Shown in pieces: positions 48,264 to 56,658 of a stretch of 64,000 nucleotides of DNA; position 1 is the first letter of the stretch, and every line of letters starts with the position of its first letter. A program made the translations under genes and the position numbers. The notes beneath the pieces are model-generated. The model was given only the letters and a program-made list of their open reading frames with translations, was not told the DNA's origin and did no database searches. Source of the DNA: Betaproteobacteria bacterium UKL13-2 (GTDB lineage: Bacteria; Pseudomonadota; Gammaproteobacteria; Burkholderiales; Usitatibacteraceae); contig CP012157.1 in assembly GCA_001602455.1 (NCBI GenBank), positions 3,323,088 through 3,387,087 on the forward strand. Reading direction: 5' to 3'.

Positions 48264-48884
48264 ATGAACGCATTTTTGGCCACTTTCGCGGCTTATCTCA
48301 TCGGCTCGTTGTCGTTCGCCGTCATTGTCAGCAAGTTGATGGGGCTGCCCGATCCGCACTCCTATGGCTCGGGAAATCCTGGCGCGACTAATGTGTTGCG
48401 GACCGGCAAAAAGGCGGCGGCACTGCTGACCCTCGTGGGTGACGCTGGCAAAGGCTGGTTCGCGGTATGGCTGGCCCAACGCGTTGCGGCAGACTTTTCA
48501 CTGAACGAAACCACTCTTGCTGGGGTCGCGCTGGCGGTATTCCTCGGGCATTTATTCCCGGTTTTTTTCCGCTTCCAAGGCGGCAAGGGCGTGGCGACCG
48601 CCGCTGGCATCCTTCTCGCGATCAACTTATGGCTGGGGCTGGCCACACTCGCGACATGGCTCATCATCGCCGTGTTCTTTCGGTACTCGTCGCTCGCCGC
48701 ACTGGTCGCCTCAGGCTTCGCGCCTTTTTACACGTTTTATTTGTTTGGCTTGACCCCCTATTTGCCCGCTGTATTTGCGATGTGTTTGCTCTTGATTTGG
48801 CGGCACCGCGAAAACATCACCAAGCTGATGAACGGAACCGAGTCGCAGTTGGGCAACAAGAAGAAAATTCAGGCGCCCTCATAA
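48264..48884 (+). CDS. plsY: Acyl-phosphate:glycerol-3-phosphate acyltransferase PlsY
   Basis: PlsY starts phospholipid synthesis by moving the acyl group of acyl-phosphate to glycerol 3-phosphate in the inner membrane. The 206-residue product has five spans and the three family motifs: [12 protein letters not shown] (motif 1), [21 protein letters not shown] (motif 2) and [15 protein letters not shown] (motif 3). The stop is 2 bp before a MITE-like element. Confidence 0.95.
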   Translation: MNAFLATFAAYLIGSLSFAVIVSKLMGLPDPHSYGSGNPGATNVLRTGKKAAALLTLVGDAGKGWFAVWLAQRVAADFSLNETTLAGVALAVFLGHLFPVFFRFQGGKGVATAAGILLAINLWLGLATLATWLIIAVFFRYSSLAALVASGFAPFYTFYLFGLTPYLPAVFAMCLLLIWRHRENITKLMNGTESQLGNKKKIQAPS

Positions 48885-48886
48885 AA

Positions 48887-49020
48887 GGGAACTTCTCGAA
48901 ACCGTCGCGAGCGGGCGAAGTTCGTGCCGACGGGTTTGGCAAACACGGGACACGTACCCAGTGTACGGCGAGCACCGCAGGCGCGAAATTCGCCCACGCA
49001 GCAGGTTTATAGAAGTTCCC
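48887..49020. repeat. MITE-like element, copy A
   Basis: 134 bp between inverted ends GGGAACTTCT and AGAAGTTCCC, which continue imperfectly inward (CGAAACC / GGTTTAT). Inner arms GAGCGGGCGAA and TTCGCCCACGC also pair, and CGTACCCAGTGTACG forms the tip, so the whole element folds into one long hairpin. No transposase is encoded. Confidence 0.8.
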
Positions 49021-49100
49021 AATTGCAAAACCCCAGCAACCACGGGCAGCTACAAGCATTTATGCTTGGAAACGCCCGCCGGTTCGAGAGTTTTGCTGTT
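49021..49100. repeat. Spacer element with its own inverted ends
   Basis: The sequence joining copies A and B begins GTTCCCAATTGCAAAAC (overlapping A's end) and finishes GTTTTGCTGTTGGGAAC (overlapping B's start): 15 of 17 positions are complementary. The two elements plus this spacer therefore form a chain of three hairpins sharing ends. Confidence 0.6.
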
Positions 49101-49245
49101 GGGAACTTCTAAAAACCGTCACGAGCGGGTGAAGTTGGCAGTGACGGGTTGGCAAACGCGGGACACGTACCCAGTGTACGGCGACGAATTTGACCAACTC
49201 GGGAACTGACAGATTCGCCCGCGCAGTAGATTTTTAGAAGTTCCC
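49101..49245. repeat. MITE-like element, copy B
   Basis: 145 bp with the same terminal inverted repeats GGGAACTTCT / AGAAGTTCCC. The left half matches copy A closely; the centre has about 11 extra bases and differs after GTACGGCGA. Confidence 0.75.
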
Positions 49246-49441
49246 TGTTTACTCAATGCGCTTTCGACAATAGAAAAGACCCCGCCCCTCATGGGACAAG
49301 GTTAAGGACGTCTTCCCGGCACAAGTACACTACTGTCGGGAACTTTTATGCAGATTGATCATAAATTACCGTTGTTTTTTGTTTTTTAAGTCAAGTTGGA
49401 GAGGTTGACACTCAAACCTTGCACGTCGCTTAAAAGAGACC

Positions 49442-49540
49442 TGATATCCCGAGCGAAGTCGAGGGATCTGCTGTTGAAACCGTAAAAGCAGATTCCTCCG
49501 CTACCCCCGGATTAAGTCCGGGGTCCGGTCGGAATGACAC
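49442..49540. repeat. Compound palindromic repeat
   Basis: Three stems in a row: ATCCC...GGGAT enclosing CGAGCGAAGTCG (49446-49467), TCTGCT/AGCAGA (49467-49492) and CCCCGGA/TCCGGGG (49505-49523), followed by GGTCGGAATGACA. Sequences of this style, ending in (G)GAATGACA, recur outside genes in many bacterial genomes. Confidence 0.6.
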
Positions 49541-49560
49541 AGTGGGTGGTTGCGGTCGGT

Positions 49561-49592
49561 TAGTGCCATGGGGGTTTAGTGCCATGGGGGTC
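49561..49592. repeat. 16-bp tandem duplication
   Basis: TAGTGCCATGGGGGTT followed by TAGTGCCATGGGGGTC. Similar GTGCCATGGGGGTCAGAC strings occur as extragenic repeats in other proteobacteria. The two copies precede MITE-like copy C. Confidence 0.6.
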
Positions 49593-49644
49593 AGACACCA
49601 TTTCGCTGACCAGCCCAGAAGTGAGCGTTGTCGACCGCAGAATT

Positions 49645-49778
49645 GGGAACTTCTCGAAACCGTCGCGAGCGGGCGAAGTTCGTGCCGACGGGTTTGGCAA
49701 ACGCGGGACACGTACCCAGTGTACGGCGAGCACCGCAGGCGCGAAATTCGCCCACGCAGCAGGTTTATAGAAGCGCCC
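49645..49778. repeat. MITE-like element, copy C
   Basis: 134 bp, nearly identical to copy A over its first 126 bp. The right terminal repeat has decayed (AGAAGCGCCC instead of AGAAGTTCCC). Confidence 0.8.
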
Positions 49779-49977
49779 TGCGCGGGTTGAGCCAAATTGT
49801 GCCCATCGCTTGATTCGTTTCATCGCATAAAAGCGAAGGTTAGTCTGGCGGATTCGCGATTGGTCGCAATCGACATGAAATTGCGCCCTAGAGACTTGCG
49901 CCGCGCTCGGAAGACCCATAAAATCCATCGCCTGAGAATCGCGCCAGTGCGCGATTTGCCTATTTTTAGGGGTATTT

Positions 49978-52038
49978 ATGAAAGCCAATTTGCAAGCGCT
50001 ACCTAAGTGGATTGCCTCAATCGCAACCATTTCGGTCGCCCTAACCGCCTTTTCCGTACACGCACAAAACAAGGTGGAGAAAATAGTTGCTGAGGCCACC
50101 GCGTTAAGCGCGGAACTCTCCGTTGAAGACATTTGGCGACAACCAAATCTTGCCAATATCAGGCTCTCGCGAGACGGCAAGTTTATGGCAGCAACCGTTC
50201 CATTTAAGGGGCGAATGAATCTGGCTGTTATTGACCTCGAAACGCGCAAGGCGTCTGCTCTCACGAGTTATGATGATTTTGACGTGATAGGTGTGAACTG
50301 GATTGGCACCAACCGACTGCTTTACTCCCTCGGCCAATTCAATTCGCCGACGGGTCCTGGTCAATTTGATGGTGGCGGTCTTTTTGTGATTGACAAAGAC
50401 GGCAAGAACTTCCGGCGACTTTCTCAAACCGTTCGAGAGACGCGCGCGAAGAATGAAACTGTTTACCGCAGCCTTAGCTTCTACCGGTCGATCCCAAACA
50501 ACCAAGACGAAATCATCGCCAGCGGCAACATGGTCAGCGCCGACTCCGTCGATCTATTCCGATTGAATCTCAATACAGGCAAATACACGCTTTTGACCAG
50601 AGGGCGCCCGGCAAATCTAACCACCAAATGGCTTACCGACGCAAAGCTTGTCCCACGAGTCGCTTTTGCCACGATTCGCGACACGCTAACGACAGTCGTC
50701 TACTATCGTAAAGACGAAGACTCACCGTGGTATGAAATCACAAGATATGAAGACGACAAGGGAACAAAAATCATCCCCCTCACGCTAGAAGCAAACAACA
50801 AGACATTACAAGTCGCCAGCAACGTTGGCCGCGACACAATGGGCGTGTTTCGTTTCGACCCGGAGACAAAGACGCTTGGTGAATTAATCGCCGCGCACCC
50901 ACGCTACGACATGGGCGCAGCAGTTGACGGCAATCCTGTGCCGGGGGTTATTACAGACTTCAATGAGGATAACAAGTTACTCGGTTATTCGGTTGAAGCG
51001 GCCAAACCCGAAGTTGTTTGGCTCGATGAAAAGTACGCGGCGATTCAAAAAAGCTTGGACGCTACATTTCCGAACCGTTTCAACAGTTTTCGGCGGACAC
51101 CAGACGGAAAACGGATGATTGTCACGTCCTATTCAGACGTGCTGCCGAGGCGCTGGTATTTGTATGACCACGAGGCAAAGACAGTAGAAGAGATCGGGTC
51201 TTCGAAACCGTGGCTAGAGGGCAAACTCACCGAACAGCGACCGTTTGTCTATAAGACTCGCGATGGGCTGGAAATTGATGGCTATTACTTTCTTCCAAAA
51301 AACTACAAGCCGGGTACCAAGCTACCCACAATCGTACACATCCATGGTGGGCCATTTGCGCGGGCAGACACTTGGGGTGACGGTTTTGGAACAATCGAAG
51401 GTCAACTATTTGCTTCCCGCGGGTATGCCGTTATCGTACCGAACTTTCGCGTGACGCCGGGACTCGGGAGCAAAGTCTATTACGCAGGCTTTGGCAGCTT
51501 TGGTCGAGAAATGTCAAACGATCATGAGGACGCGCTGAAGTGGGGTGTTGACCAAGGGTTTGTCGATTCATCAAAGGTGTGTATGTCTGGCGCGAGTTAT
51601 GGTGGCTACGCCGCACTTCAAGCAATCGTTCGCAACGAGAGCCTGTGGAAGTGTGCTGTCGCGGGGCTGGCGGTGACAGACTTGAAGTATCAACTCACAT
51701 CAGGCGATACTGACTTTGTGGAAAGTGTGTCTGCTGTGAGCTACTGGGGGTCAGTCCTGGGCGTGACGAATTTCAACTCACCGTTGGTGCGCGAAATTTC
51801 TCCGCTTTTCAACCCCGCAAAAATCAAAAAGCCAGTGTTTCTATACGCAGGGAAGGACGATTCTCGCGTGCCTATCGCGCAGATAACGCGCATGGCGAGG
51901 GAGCTTGAGCGCGTTGGCAATGCCCCCAAAGGGTTTGTCGTCAAAGAGCGGGAAGGCCACGGATTCGGCAAACTTGAGAACAACGTAGATCTCTATACCC
52001 AAGTGCTGGCGTTTCTAAAAGAACACTTGGAGAAATGA
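49978..52038 (+). CDS. S9-family (prolyl oligopeptidase-like) peptidase, exported
   Basis: A 686-residue protein with a signal peptide (MKANLQALPKWIASIATISV...SVHA, cleavage about residue 29). Residues ~50-400 make a beta-propeller (repeats such as RFDPETKTLGEL, VIDKDGKNFRRL). Residues ~430-686 are the alpha/beta hydrolase domain with catalytic S540 (GASYGGYAA), D628 (GKDDSRVP; D627 adjacent) and H661 (EGHGF). It resembles dipeptidyl- or acylaminoacyl-peptidases, acting on small peptides in the periplasm. It is transcribed alone and followed by a terminator. Confidence 0.9.
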   Translation: MKANLQALPKWIASIATISVALTAFSVHAQNKVEKIVAEATALSAELSVEDIWRQPNLANIRLSRDGKFMAATVPFKGRMNLAVIDLETRKASALTSYDDFDVIGVNWIGTNRLLYSLGQFNSPTGPGQFDGGGLFVIDKDGKNFRRLSQTVRETRAKNETVYRSLSFYRSIPNNQDEIIASGNMVSADSVDLFRLNLNTGKYTLLTRGRPANLTTKWLTDAKLVPRVAFATIRDTLTTVVYYRKDEDSPWYEITRYEDDKGTKIIPLTLEANNKTLQVASNVGRDTMGVFRFDPETKTLGELIAAHPRYDMGAAVDGNPVPGVITDFNEDNKLLGYSVEAAKPEVVWLDEKYAAIQKSLDATFPNRFNSFRRTPDGKRMIVTSYSDVLPRRWYLYDHEAKTVEEIGSSKPWLEGKLTEQRPFVYKTRDGLEIDGYYFLPKNYKPGTKLPTIVHIHGGPFARADTWGDGFGTIEGQLFASRGYAVIVPNFRVTPGLGSKVYYAGFGSFGREMSNDHEDALKWGVDQGFVDSSKVCMSGASYGGYAALQAIVRNESLWKCAVAGLAVTDLKYQLTSGDTDFVESVSAVSYWGSVLGVTNFNSPLVREISPLFNPAKIKKPVFLYAGKDDSRVPIAQITRMARELERVGNAPKGFVVKEREGHGFGKLENNVDLYTQVLAFLKEHLEK

Positions 52039-52058
52039 TCGATTGCAAGTCAAGCACC

Positions 52059-52086
52059 AAAGCCCGCGTCATGCGGGCTTTTTTTT
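52059..52086 (+). terminator. Intrinsic terminator after the S9 peptidase
   Basis: AAAGCCCGC-GTCAT-GCGGGCTTT followed by T's, 20 bp after the stop codon. Confidence 0.95.
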
Positions 52087-52138
52087 CCTCTCACGGGGAT
52101 GACACATCAACTATCCTAAAAAATGGCAATGGCTGATC

Positions 52139-52155
52139 GAAAATGTTCAGGCTAG
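52139..52155. repeat. Dispersed hairpin repeat, copy R4 (half arm)
   Basis: GAAAATGTTCAGGCTAG matches the right arm of R1 except at its first bases. The neighbouring CGAGTA...TACTCG forms a small separate stem. Confidence 0.6.
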
Positions 52156-52188
52156 CGAGTAGGTCAATTACTCGCCGCGTCACTGGCG

Positions 52189-53037
52189 CTACACCGAGGA
52201 TGATGGCCCCGTTGCCACCGGCCGCGATGGGTCGGCAACCCACTCGCTCCATGAACCCGCATAAAGCCGCGAGCCCTTTAGCCCGGCATACTCCATCGCG
52301 AATACATTCGCGCAGGCGGTCACACCCGACCCGCACTGATGCACCACCTCGGTGGCGCTTCTTCCGGCCATGAGATCGACCAATCCCTTCCGAATTTCGT
52401 CAGGCGATTTGAACGTGAGATCGGCCTTCAGGTTTTCTTTGTAAAAGCGATTCAATGCGCTAGGTATGTGCCCCGCAACAGGATCAATTGGCTCGACCTC
52501 GCCACGATAGCGTTCGGGTGCGCGCGCATCGATGAGCACGAGGTCCGCTCTACCAATGCGCGACAGCACTTCATCAACAGTGCTGATCATGAAAGAATCG
52601 GCACGTCCGGCAAAAAACGCTGGCTTGGTGACGGGTATCGCCGTTGAAATCGGGCGAGCCTCGGCGACCCACCGCTGAATACCGCCGTCGAGCAAGGACG
52701 CATTCATTAGCCCCACCCATCGACACAGCCACCATAAACGTGCAGCAAACTGCCCACCGACATCGTCATAGGCAACCACCGTCGATCTCGCAGTAACGCC
52801 ATGTCGGGCGAGAAATGCAGAGAACATGGCAGGCGAAGGCAGCGGATGTCGCCCGTTAGTGCCCGTTTTCTCACCCGATAAATCGGTATCAAGGTTTGCC
52901 AGAAATGCGCCGGGAATATGCCCCTCCCGATACCACTGTTCTCCCTTGGCAACATCCATCAGATCATGGCGGCAATCAAACACAATCCACGTTGGATCAT
53001 TGGCGTGTGCGGCGAGTTGTTCACAAGAGACCAGCAT
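52189..53037 (-). CDS. sseA: Two-domain sulfurtransferase (3-mercaptopyruvate type)
   Basis: A 282-residue rhodanese-superfamily enzyme that moves sulfur from 3-mercaptopyruvate or thiosulfate to an acceptor. The inactive N-terminal rhodanese domain spans about 1-130 and the active one about 145-275. The catalytic loop is CGSGVTA with C235, the loop typical of mercaptopyruvate sulfurtransferase rather than thiosulfate rhodanese. The ATG at 53037 is chosen because the protein MLVSCEQLAAH then aligns with the family; the 10 codons before it do not. It is followed (upstream in transcription) by an EamA transporter. Confidence 0.88.
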   Translation of the reverse strand: MLVSCEQLAAHANDPTWIVFDCRHDLMDVAKGEQWYREGHIPGAFLANLDTDLSGEKTGTNGRHPLPSPAMFSAFLARHGVTARSTVVAYDDVGGQFAARLWWLCRWVGLMNASLLDGGIQRWVAEARPISTAIPVTKPAFFAGRADSFMISTVDEVLSRIGRADLVLIDARAPERYRGEVEPIDPVAGHIPSALNRFYKENLKADLTFKSPDEIRKGLVDLMAGRSATEVVHQCGSGVTACANVFAMEYAGLKGSRLYAGSWSEWVADPSRPVATGPSSSV

Positions 53038-53075
53038 ATTCGACTTTCGAGAAGAGGTTAACGACAATGATCTGG

Positions 53076-53963
53076 CTAATCTTCTTCGGCGGGAAGCGTG
53101 GGTTGACGCTTGTCATTTGCGCCACGCTCACTCGCGAATTTAGCCAGCATTCCACTCGCCACAATGATCGCCATGCCAACCCAAGCCAGCACCGGCAGTT
53201 TTTCATCGAAAAAAAAGAGTCCGAGCAGCGCCGCAAAAATCACGGTCGAATAGGCAAATGCGCCAACAACGAGGGTGTTTCCGCTGTGATAAGCCTTCGT
53301 CATGGCGAGCTGTGCGATCGTTGCTGCCACGCCCAGCGCGAGTAACGGCCAAAAATTACCGATGGTGATCGGGTGGAAGTCTGCCCTCCAAACTGCCTGC
53401 ACCAATGCTGAACCAATAAAACCGACGAGTCCAAAATAGAACACCACCCGCCACTCCGGCTCACCGGCGGCCCCTAATTTCTTCACATTTACATAAGCGC
53501 ACGCCGCAAAAAAACCAGACGCTAATCCGATCAAACCAGCCATGGAGTTGTCGTCTGAAAACGTGGGGCGCAACAGGCACGTCACGCCGACAAATCCCAT
53601 CACAATCGCCGCCACCAGCGGTGCGCGAAAACGTTCGCCCAACATTAGCGTCGATAAGACGGTCAACCACAGTGGGGACGTATAGTTGAGCGTGATCGCA
53701 GTTGCAAGCGGCAACTGCGTCATCGCGTAAAAATACCCAACGAGCGATATCGTTCCGGTGGTGCCGCGCCAAAAATGTCCTCGCCAATATGACGTAGCAA
53801 GCGATTGGCGTCGAACGAGCACAACCGCCCCAATCGCCAACAGCGCAACAAGCGACCGATACATCGATAATTCGGCACCGGTAAACTGTGTCCCCAAAAA
53901 CTTCGCAAAGGCACCCATCGTCGCAAAGAGGGCACCGGCGACCAACATCCATGATGAAGTCAT
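53076..53963 (-). CDS. EamA/DMT-family transporter
   Basis: A 295-residue protein with ten spans in two EamA halves (about 1-140 and 150-285). I start at the ATG at 53963 (MTSSWMLVAGALFATMGAFAKFLG); the longer frame overlaps the Rieske gene and adds hydrophilic sequence. AKFLGTQFTGAELSMYRSLVAL is a typical DMT start. Substrates in this family are mostly amino acids and other metabolites; not known here. It lies 46 bp after the Rieske oxygenase gene and 38 bp before sseA on the same strand. Confidence 0.87.
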   Translation of the reverse strand: MTSSWMLVAGALFATMGAFAKFLGTQFTGAELSMYRSLVALLAIGAVVLVRRQSLATSYWRGHFWRGTTGTISLVGYFYAMTQLPLATAITLNYTSPLWLTVLSTLMLGERFRAPLVAAIVMGFVGVTCLLRPTFSDDNSMAGLIGLASGFFAACAYVNVKKLGAAGEPEWRVVFYFGLVGFIGSALVQAVWRADFHPITIGNFWPLLALGVAATIAQLAMTKAYHSGNTLVVGAFAYSTVIFAALLGLFFFDEKLPVLAWVGMAIIVASGMLAKFASERGANDKRQPTLPAEED

Positions 53964-54009
53964 CGCCGCCTTTTGTGTACCGAGTGTACCGACGACCGCG
54001 GCCGTAAGT

Positions 54010-55125
54010 TCATTCTCCGCCCAACTGTCGGCGCACGAATTGGTGGAAGTGCACCATCCCGTCCTCGTAGGGCGTTTGATACGGCCCCTGTTCATCGCGG
54101 CCTTCTTGCCAGAGCAATCGGCGACCGTCATTCATCCGTTGACAAATTTCTTCGTCTTCAATCGCCGTCTCTGCATACGCATTTTGTTCCGCCTCGACAA
54201 ACTCCCGCTCGAACAGCGCGATTTCTTCCGGGTAGTAAAACTCGACGATGTTGCGGCACTTGTCCGGTCCATTCGGTTGAATGGTTGAAACAACCAATAC
54301 GTGCGGATACCACTCGACCATCACATTTGGGTAGATGGTCAGCCAGATCGCGCCGTAAGGTGGCGTTTCGCCATTGCGATACTGCATAACAACGTCGTGC
54401 CATTTTTGGTAGGTTGGCGAGCCCGCGCGCGCGAGTTGATTTTTGACACCAACCACCTGCACGCTGTACCAGTCGCCGAAATCCCATTCCAGCGAATCGC
54501 AGTCAACAAAACCACCGAGCCCCGGATGAAATGGAACAACGTGATAGTCCTCAAGATAGACCTCGATAAACGTCTTCCAATTGAAGTTGTAATCAGTCAC
54601 TTCCGCTTTGTCGAAAACATAGCCGGAAAAATCCAAATCCTTCGCCCACCTAATTTTTGAAAGGTCATCGACGATTGGCGTTGGCCCTTCAAAAAGCAAA
54701 CCATTCCACTTTGAGAGGGTCTTGCGCGGGAGATGTAAGCAGGGTTGCTCGGCAAAATGCGGGGCACCGAGAAAATCGCCCTTGTTGTCATACGTCCATC
54801 GATGTAGTGGACACACGATATTGCCCGACGCGAGTTGCCCTGCGCCCTTCAGCATGACCGCCTGACGATGGCGGCAAATGTTGGAGACCAACTCAACGGA
54901 TGCGCCGTTGTTTACCAGCGCCCACGCACCGTGAGTCGCTTCGAGCGCACGAAAGTCGTTTTTGTTCGGCACCATCAACTCGTGCCCCACATAAACGGGG
55001 CCGTTTTTGAACATGGTGTCTCGCTCGCGCTGATGGATTACGCTATCGAAATACCAGCCGACAGGCAACTGGGTAGTAGGTACAAAGGGCTTCGAGAGCT
55101 CGCGCTCGCCCATTCGTTTGGACAT
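54010..55125 (-). CDS. Rieske-type aromatic ring-hydroxylating oxygenase alpha subunit
   Basis: A 371-residue oxygenase with a Rieske [2Fe-2S] domain (C84-x-H86 ... C105-x2-H108, in CRHRQ and CPLHRW) and a catalytic domain with a mononuclear iron site, IEVYLEDYHVVPFHPGL (His/His/Asp facial triad partly visible). The start ATG at 55125 has GGAGGTAAGGACT upstream. The reaction and substrate are unknown; the family ranges from aromatic dioxygenases to choline/carnitine-type monooxygenases. No partner reductase gene is in the window. Confidence 0.87.
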   Translation of the reverse strand: MSKRMGERELSKPFVPTTQLPVGWYFDSVIHQRERDTMFKNGPVYVGHELMVPNKNDFRALEATHGAWALVNNGASVELVSNICRHRQAVMLKGAGQLASGNIVCPLHRWTYDNKGDFLGAPHFAEQPCLHLPRKTLSKWNGLLFEGPTPIVDDLSKIRWAKDLDFSGYVFDKAEVTDYNFNWKTFIEVYLEDYHVVPFHPGLGGFVDCDSLEWDFGDWYSVQVVGVKNQLARAGSPTYQKWHDVVMQYRNGETPPYGAIWLTIYPNVMVEWYPHVLVVSTIQPNGPDKCRNIVEFYYPEEIALFEREFVEAEQNAYAETAIEDEEICQRMNDGRRLLWQEGRDEQGPYQTPYEDGMVHFHQFVRRQLGGE

Positions 55126-55488
55126 AGTCCTTACCTCCAATTAACACGCGCGTAGCTTCAAACTGCCGCGCATCAACCAAAGTAAAAACAACACCCGGGC
55201 GATCGAGAAACTAGCTTTTAACTCTGCTTGCTCCGTCCCGACTCAACTTCGCTTTTTTGAAGGCTGTTTGTGCCGCGTTGCCCTTCAAAAGAGGGATGTC
55301 GATTTTGCCCAATTCCGTCCCCCCACGCAACCTAAATCCACCCTTTTTGCGCCCTTTTGACGGGTTTGGCTGGCCGCTGCCGCATTGGGCACGAGACTGA
55401 CGCGACGTGTAAAATTTCTATTACACGTCAACTGACGTTCGGCACCCTCGAACGAAACCTAACCGAGTTGACGCTACGAGTGAGCCCC
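55126..55488. promoter_or_regulatory. Divergent spacer upstream of the Rieske gene and xseB
   Basis: 363 bp without a gene. The clearest signal is an inverted repeat GACGTGTAA-8 bp-TTACACGTC (55404-55429), with perfect 9-bp arms, 60 bp before xseB. It looks like an operator or a short hairpin. I see no strong promoter boxes. Confidence 0.45.
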
Positions 55489-55746
55489 ATGCCAAAGACC
55501 GTCGAAAAAGAACCCACAGAACCCAAAGAACCCAAAAACTTTGAATCCGCGATGACTGAGCTCGACACCTTAGTCGAAAAAATGGAAGCGGGCCAACTCC
55601 CCCTCGAGGAATCCTTGGCCTCTTATCAACGCGGAACGGCGCTTTTGCGCTACTGTGAGAAGGTATTGGCCGAGGCCGAACAACGCATCCAAATATTGGC
55701 TCCCACACCAGACGGCGCCGGGACGCTGAAAGACTTTGAGCAATAG
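55489..55746 (+). CDS. xseB: Exonuclease VII small subunit
   Basis: XseB partners XseA in the ssDNA-degrading exonuclease VII. The 85-residue product begins MPKTVEKEPTEPKEPKNFESAM and has the family helix TELDTLVEKMEAGQLPLEESLASYQRG. The ATG at 55489 is chosen over an upstream frame that lacks homology. Its stop overlaps the candidate TTG start of ispA by a few bases, and xseB-ispA-dxs is a common proteobacterial operon. Confidence 0.93.
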   Translation: MPKTVEKEPTEPKEPKNFESAMTELDTLVEKMEAGQLPLEESLASYQRGTALLRYCEKVLAEAEQRIQILAPTPDGAGTLKDFEQ

Positions 55747-55756
55747 CGATACCCAG

Positions 55757-56647
55757 ATGGCGACATTTCAGGATTGGGCTCGCGAAACGGCGAGTTTTAT
55801 GGAAAAGACCCTCGCAGATCTCCTGCCCGCGGCCGACACGGTACCCACCCGCCTGCACGACGCAATGCGGTATTCAACCTTGGGCGGCGGCAAACGGGTT
55901 CGCCCGATGTTGGCTTTTGCGGCGGGTGAAGTTTCCGGCGCGTCGGTTGATCGACTCAAGGTGGTGGCGTCTGCCGTGGAAATGATCCACGCCTATTCAC
56001 TGATCCACGATGATTTGCCGTGTATGGACGACGATGTGCTGCGCCGCGGTCGGCCGACATGCCACATCGAGTTTGACGAAGCCACTGCACTCCTTGCGGG
56101 AGACGCCCTACATTCAATGGCCTTCAACATTGTAAGCGCACACTCACTTACAGAAAAGTCGTCTGATCAACTCGATCTTATCCGACTTTTTTCCGAGGCT
56201 TGCGGCTCACGCGGCATGGCCGGTGGGCAGGCGATTGACTTGGCGAGCGTTGACCGAGCAATCTCGCTCCCCGAGCTTGAGCATATGCATACGCTCAAAA
56301 CGGGGGCGTTGATTCGTGCAGCGGTGATGATGGGGGCAATGTGTGGACGACCGCTGTCTGAGATCGAACGGCAGAAGCTAGATCATTATGCGAAGTGCAT
56401 CGGGCTTGCTTTTCAGGTGGTAGACGACATTTTGGATTGCGAGTCTAATACCGAGAAACTTGGCAAAACAGCAGGCAAAGATAAAGACGCCAACAAACCG
56501 ACCTATGTGAGCCTCCTCGGACTCAATCCTGCCAAACAGTTCGCGGAAGAACTGCTGCGGGACGCGCACCAAAGTCTTGATGTTTTTGGCATGTCTGCGA
56601 AGCGCCTCCACGAACTGGCGGATTTCATCGTCAAACGAGATTATTAG
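55757..56647 (+). CDS. ispA: Farnesyl diphosphate synthase
   Basis: IspA condenses IPP with DMAPP/GPP to farnesyl diphosphate for quinone and undecaprenyl carriers. The product has 296 residues from the ATG at 55757 ([14 protein letters not shown]); a TTG at 55736 overlapping xseB would add seven. The two Asp-rich motifs are visible: [12 protein letters not shown] (FARM) and QVVDDILD (SARM). It has the standard GGKRVRP segment. It is 11 bp before dxs. Confidence 0.95.
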   Translation: MATFQDWARETASFMEKTLADLLPAADTVPTRLHDAMRYSTLGGGKRVRPMLAFAAGEVSGASVDRLKVVASAVEMIHAYSLIHDDLPCMDDDVLRRGRPTCHIEFDEATALLAGDALHSMAFNIVSAHSLTEKSSDQLDLIRLFSEACGSRGMAGGQAIDLASVDRAISLPELEHMHTLKTGALIRAAVMMGAMCGRPLSEIERQKLDHYAKCIGLAFQVVDDILDCESNTEKLGKTAGKDKDANKPTYVSLLGLNPAKQFAEELLRDAHQSLDVFGMSAKRLHELADFIVKRDY

Positions 56648-56658
56648 AAAGCCCTTTT

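Larger units (their letters stand above)
48885..49977. other. Gene-free repeat-rich interval
   Basis: 1,093 bp with no credible coding sequence between plsY and the S9 peptidase. It contains three MITE-like elements (48887-49020, 49101-49245, 49645-49778), a compound palindromic repeat (49442-49540) and a 16-bp tandem duplication (49561-49592). The remaining sequence (about 49246-49441 and 49779-49965) shows nothing I recognise. Confidence 0.8.

Noticed and set aside
48467..49012. Frame running from plsY into MITE-like copy A, plus similar frames over the other copies
   Set aside because: They are translations of the repeat elements, read in several frames on both strands, with no start signals.
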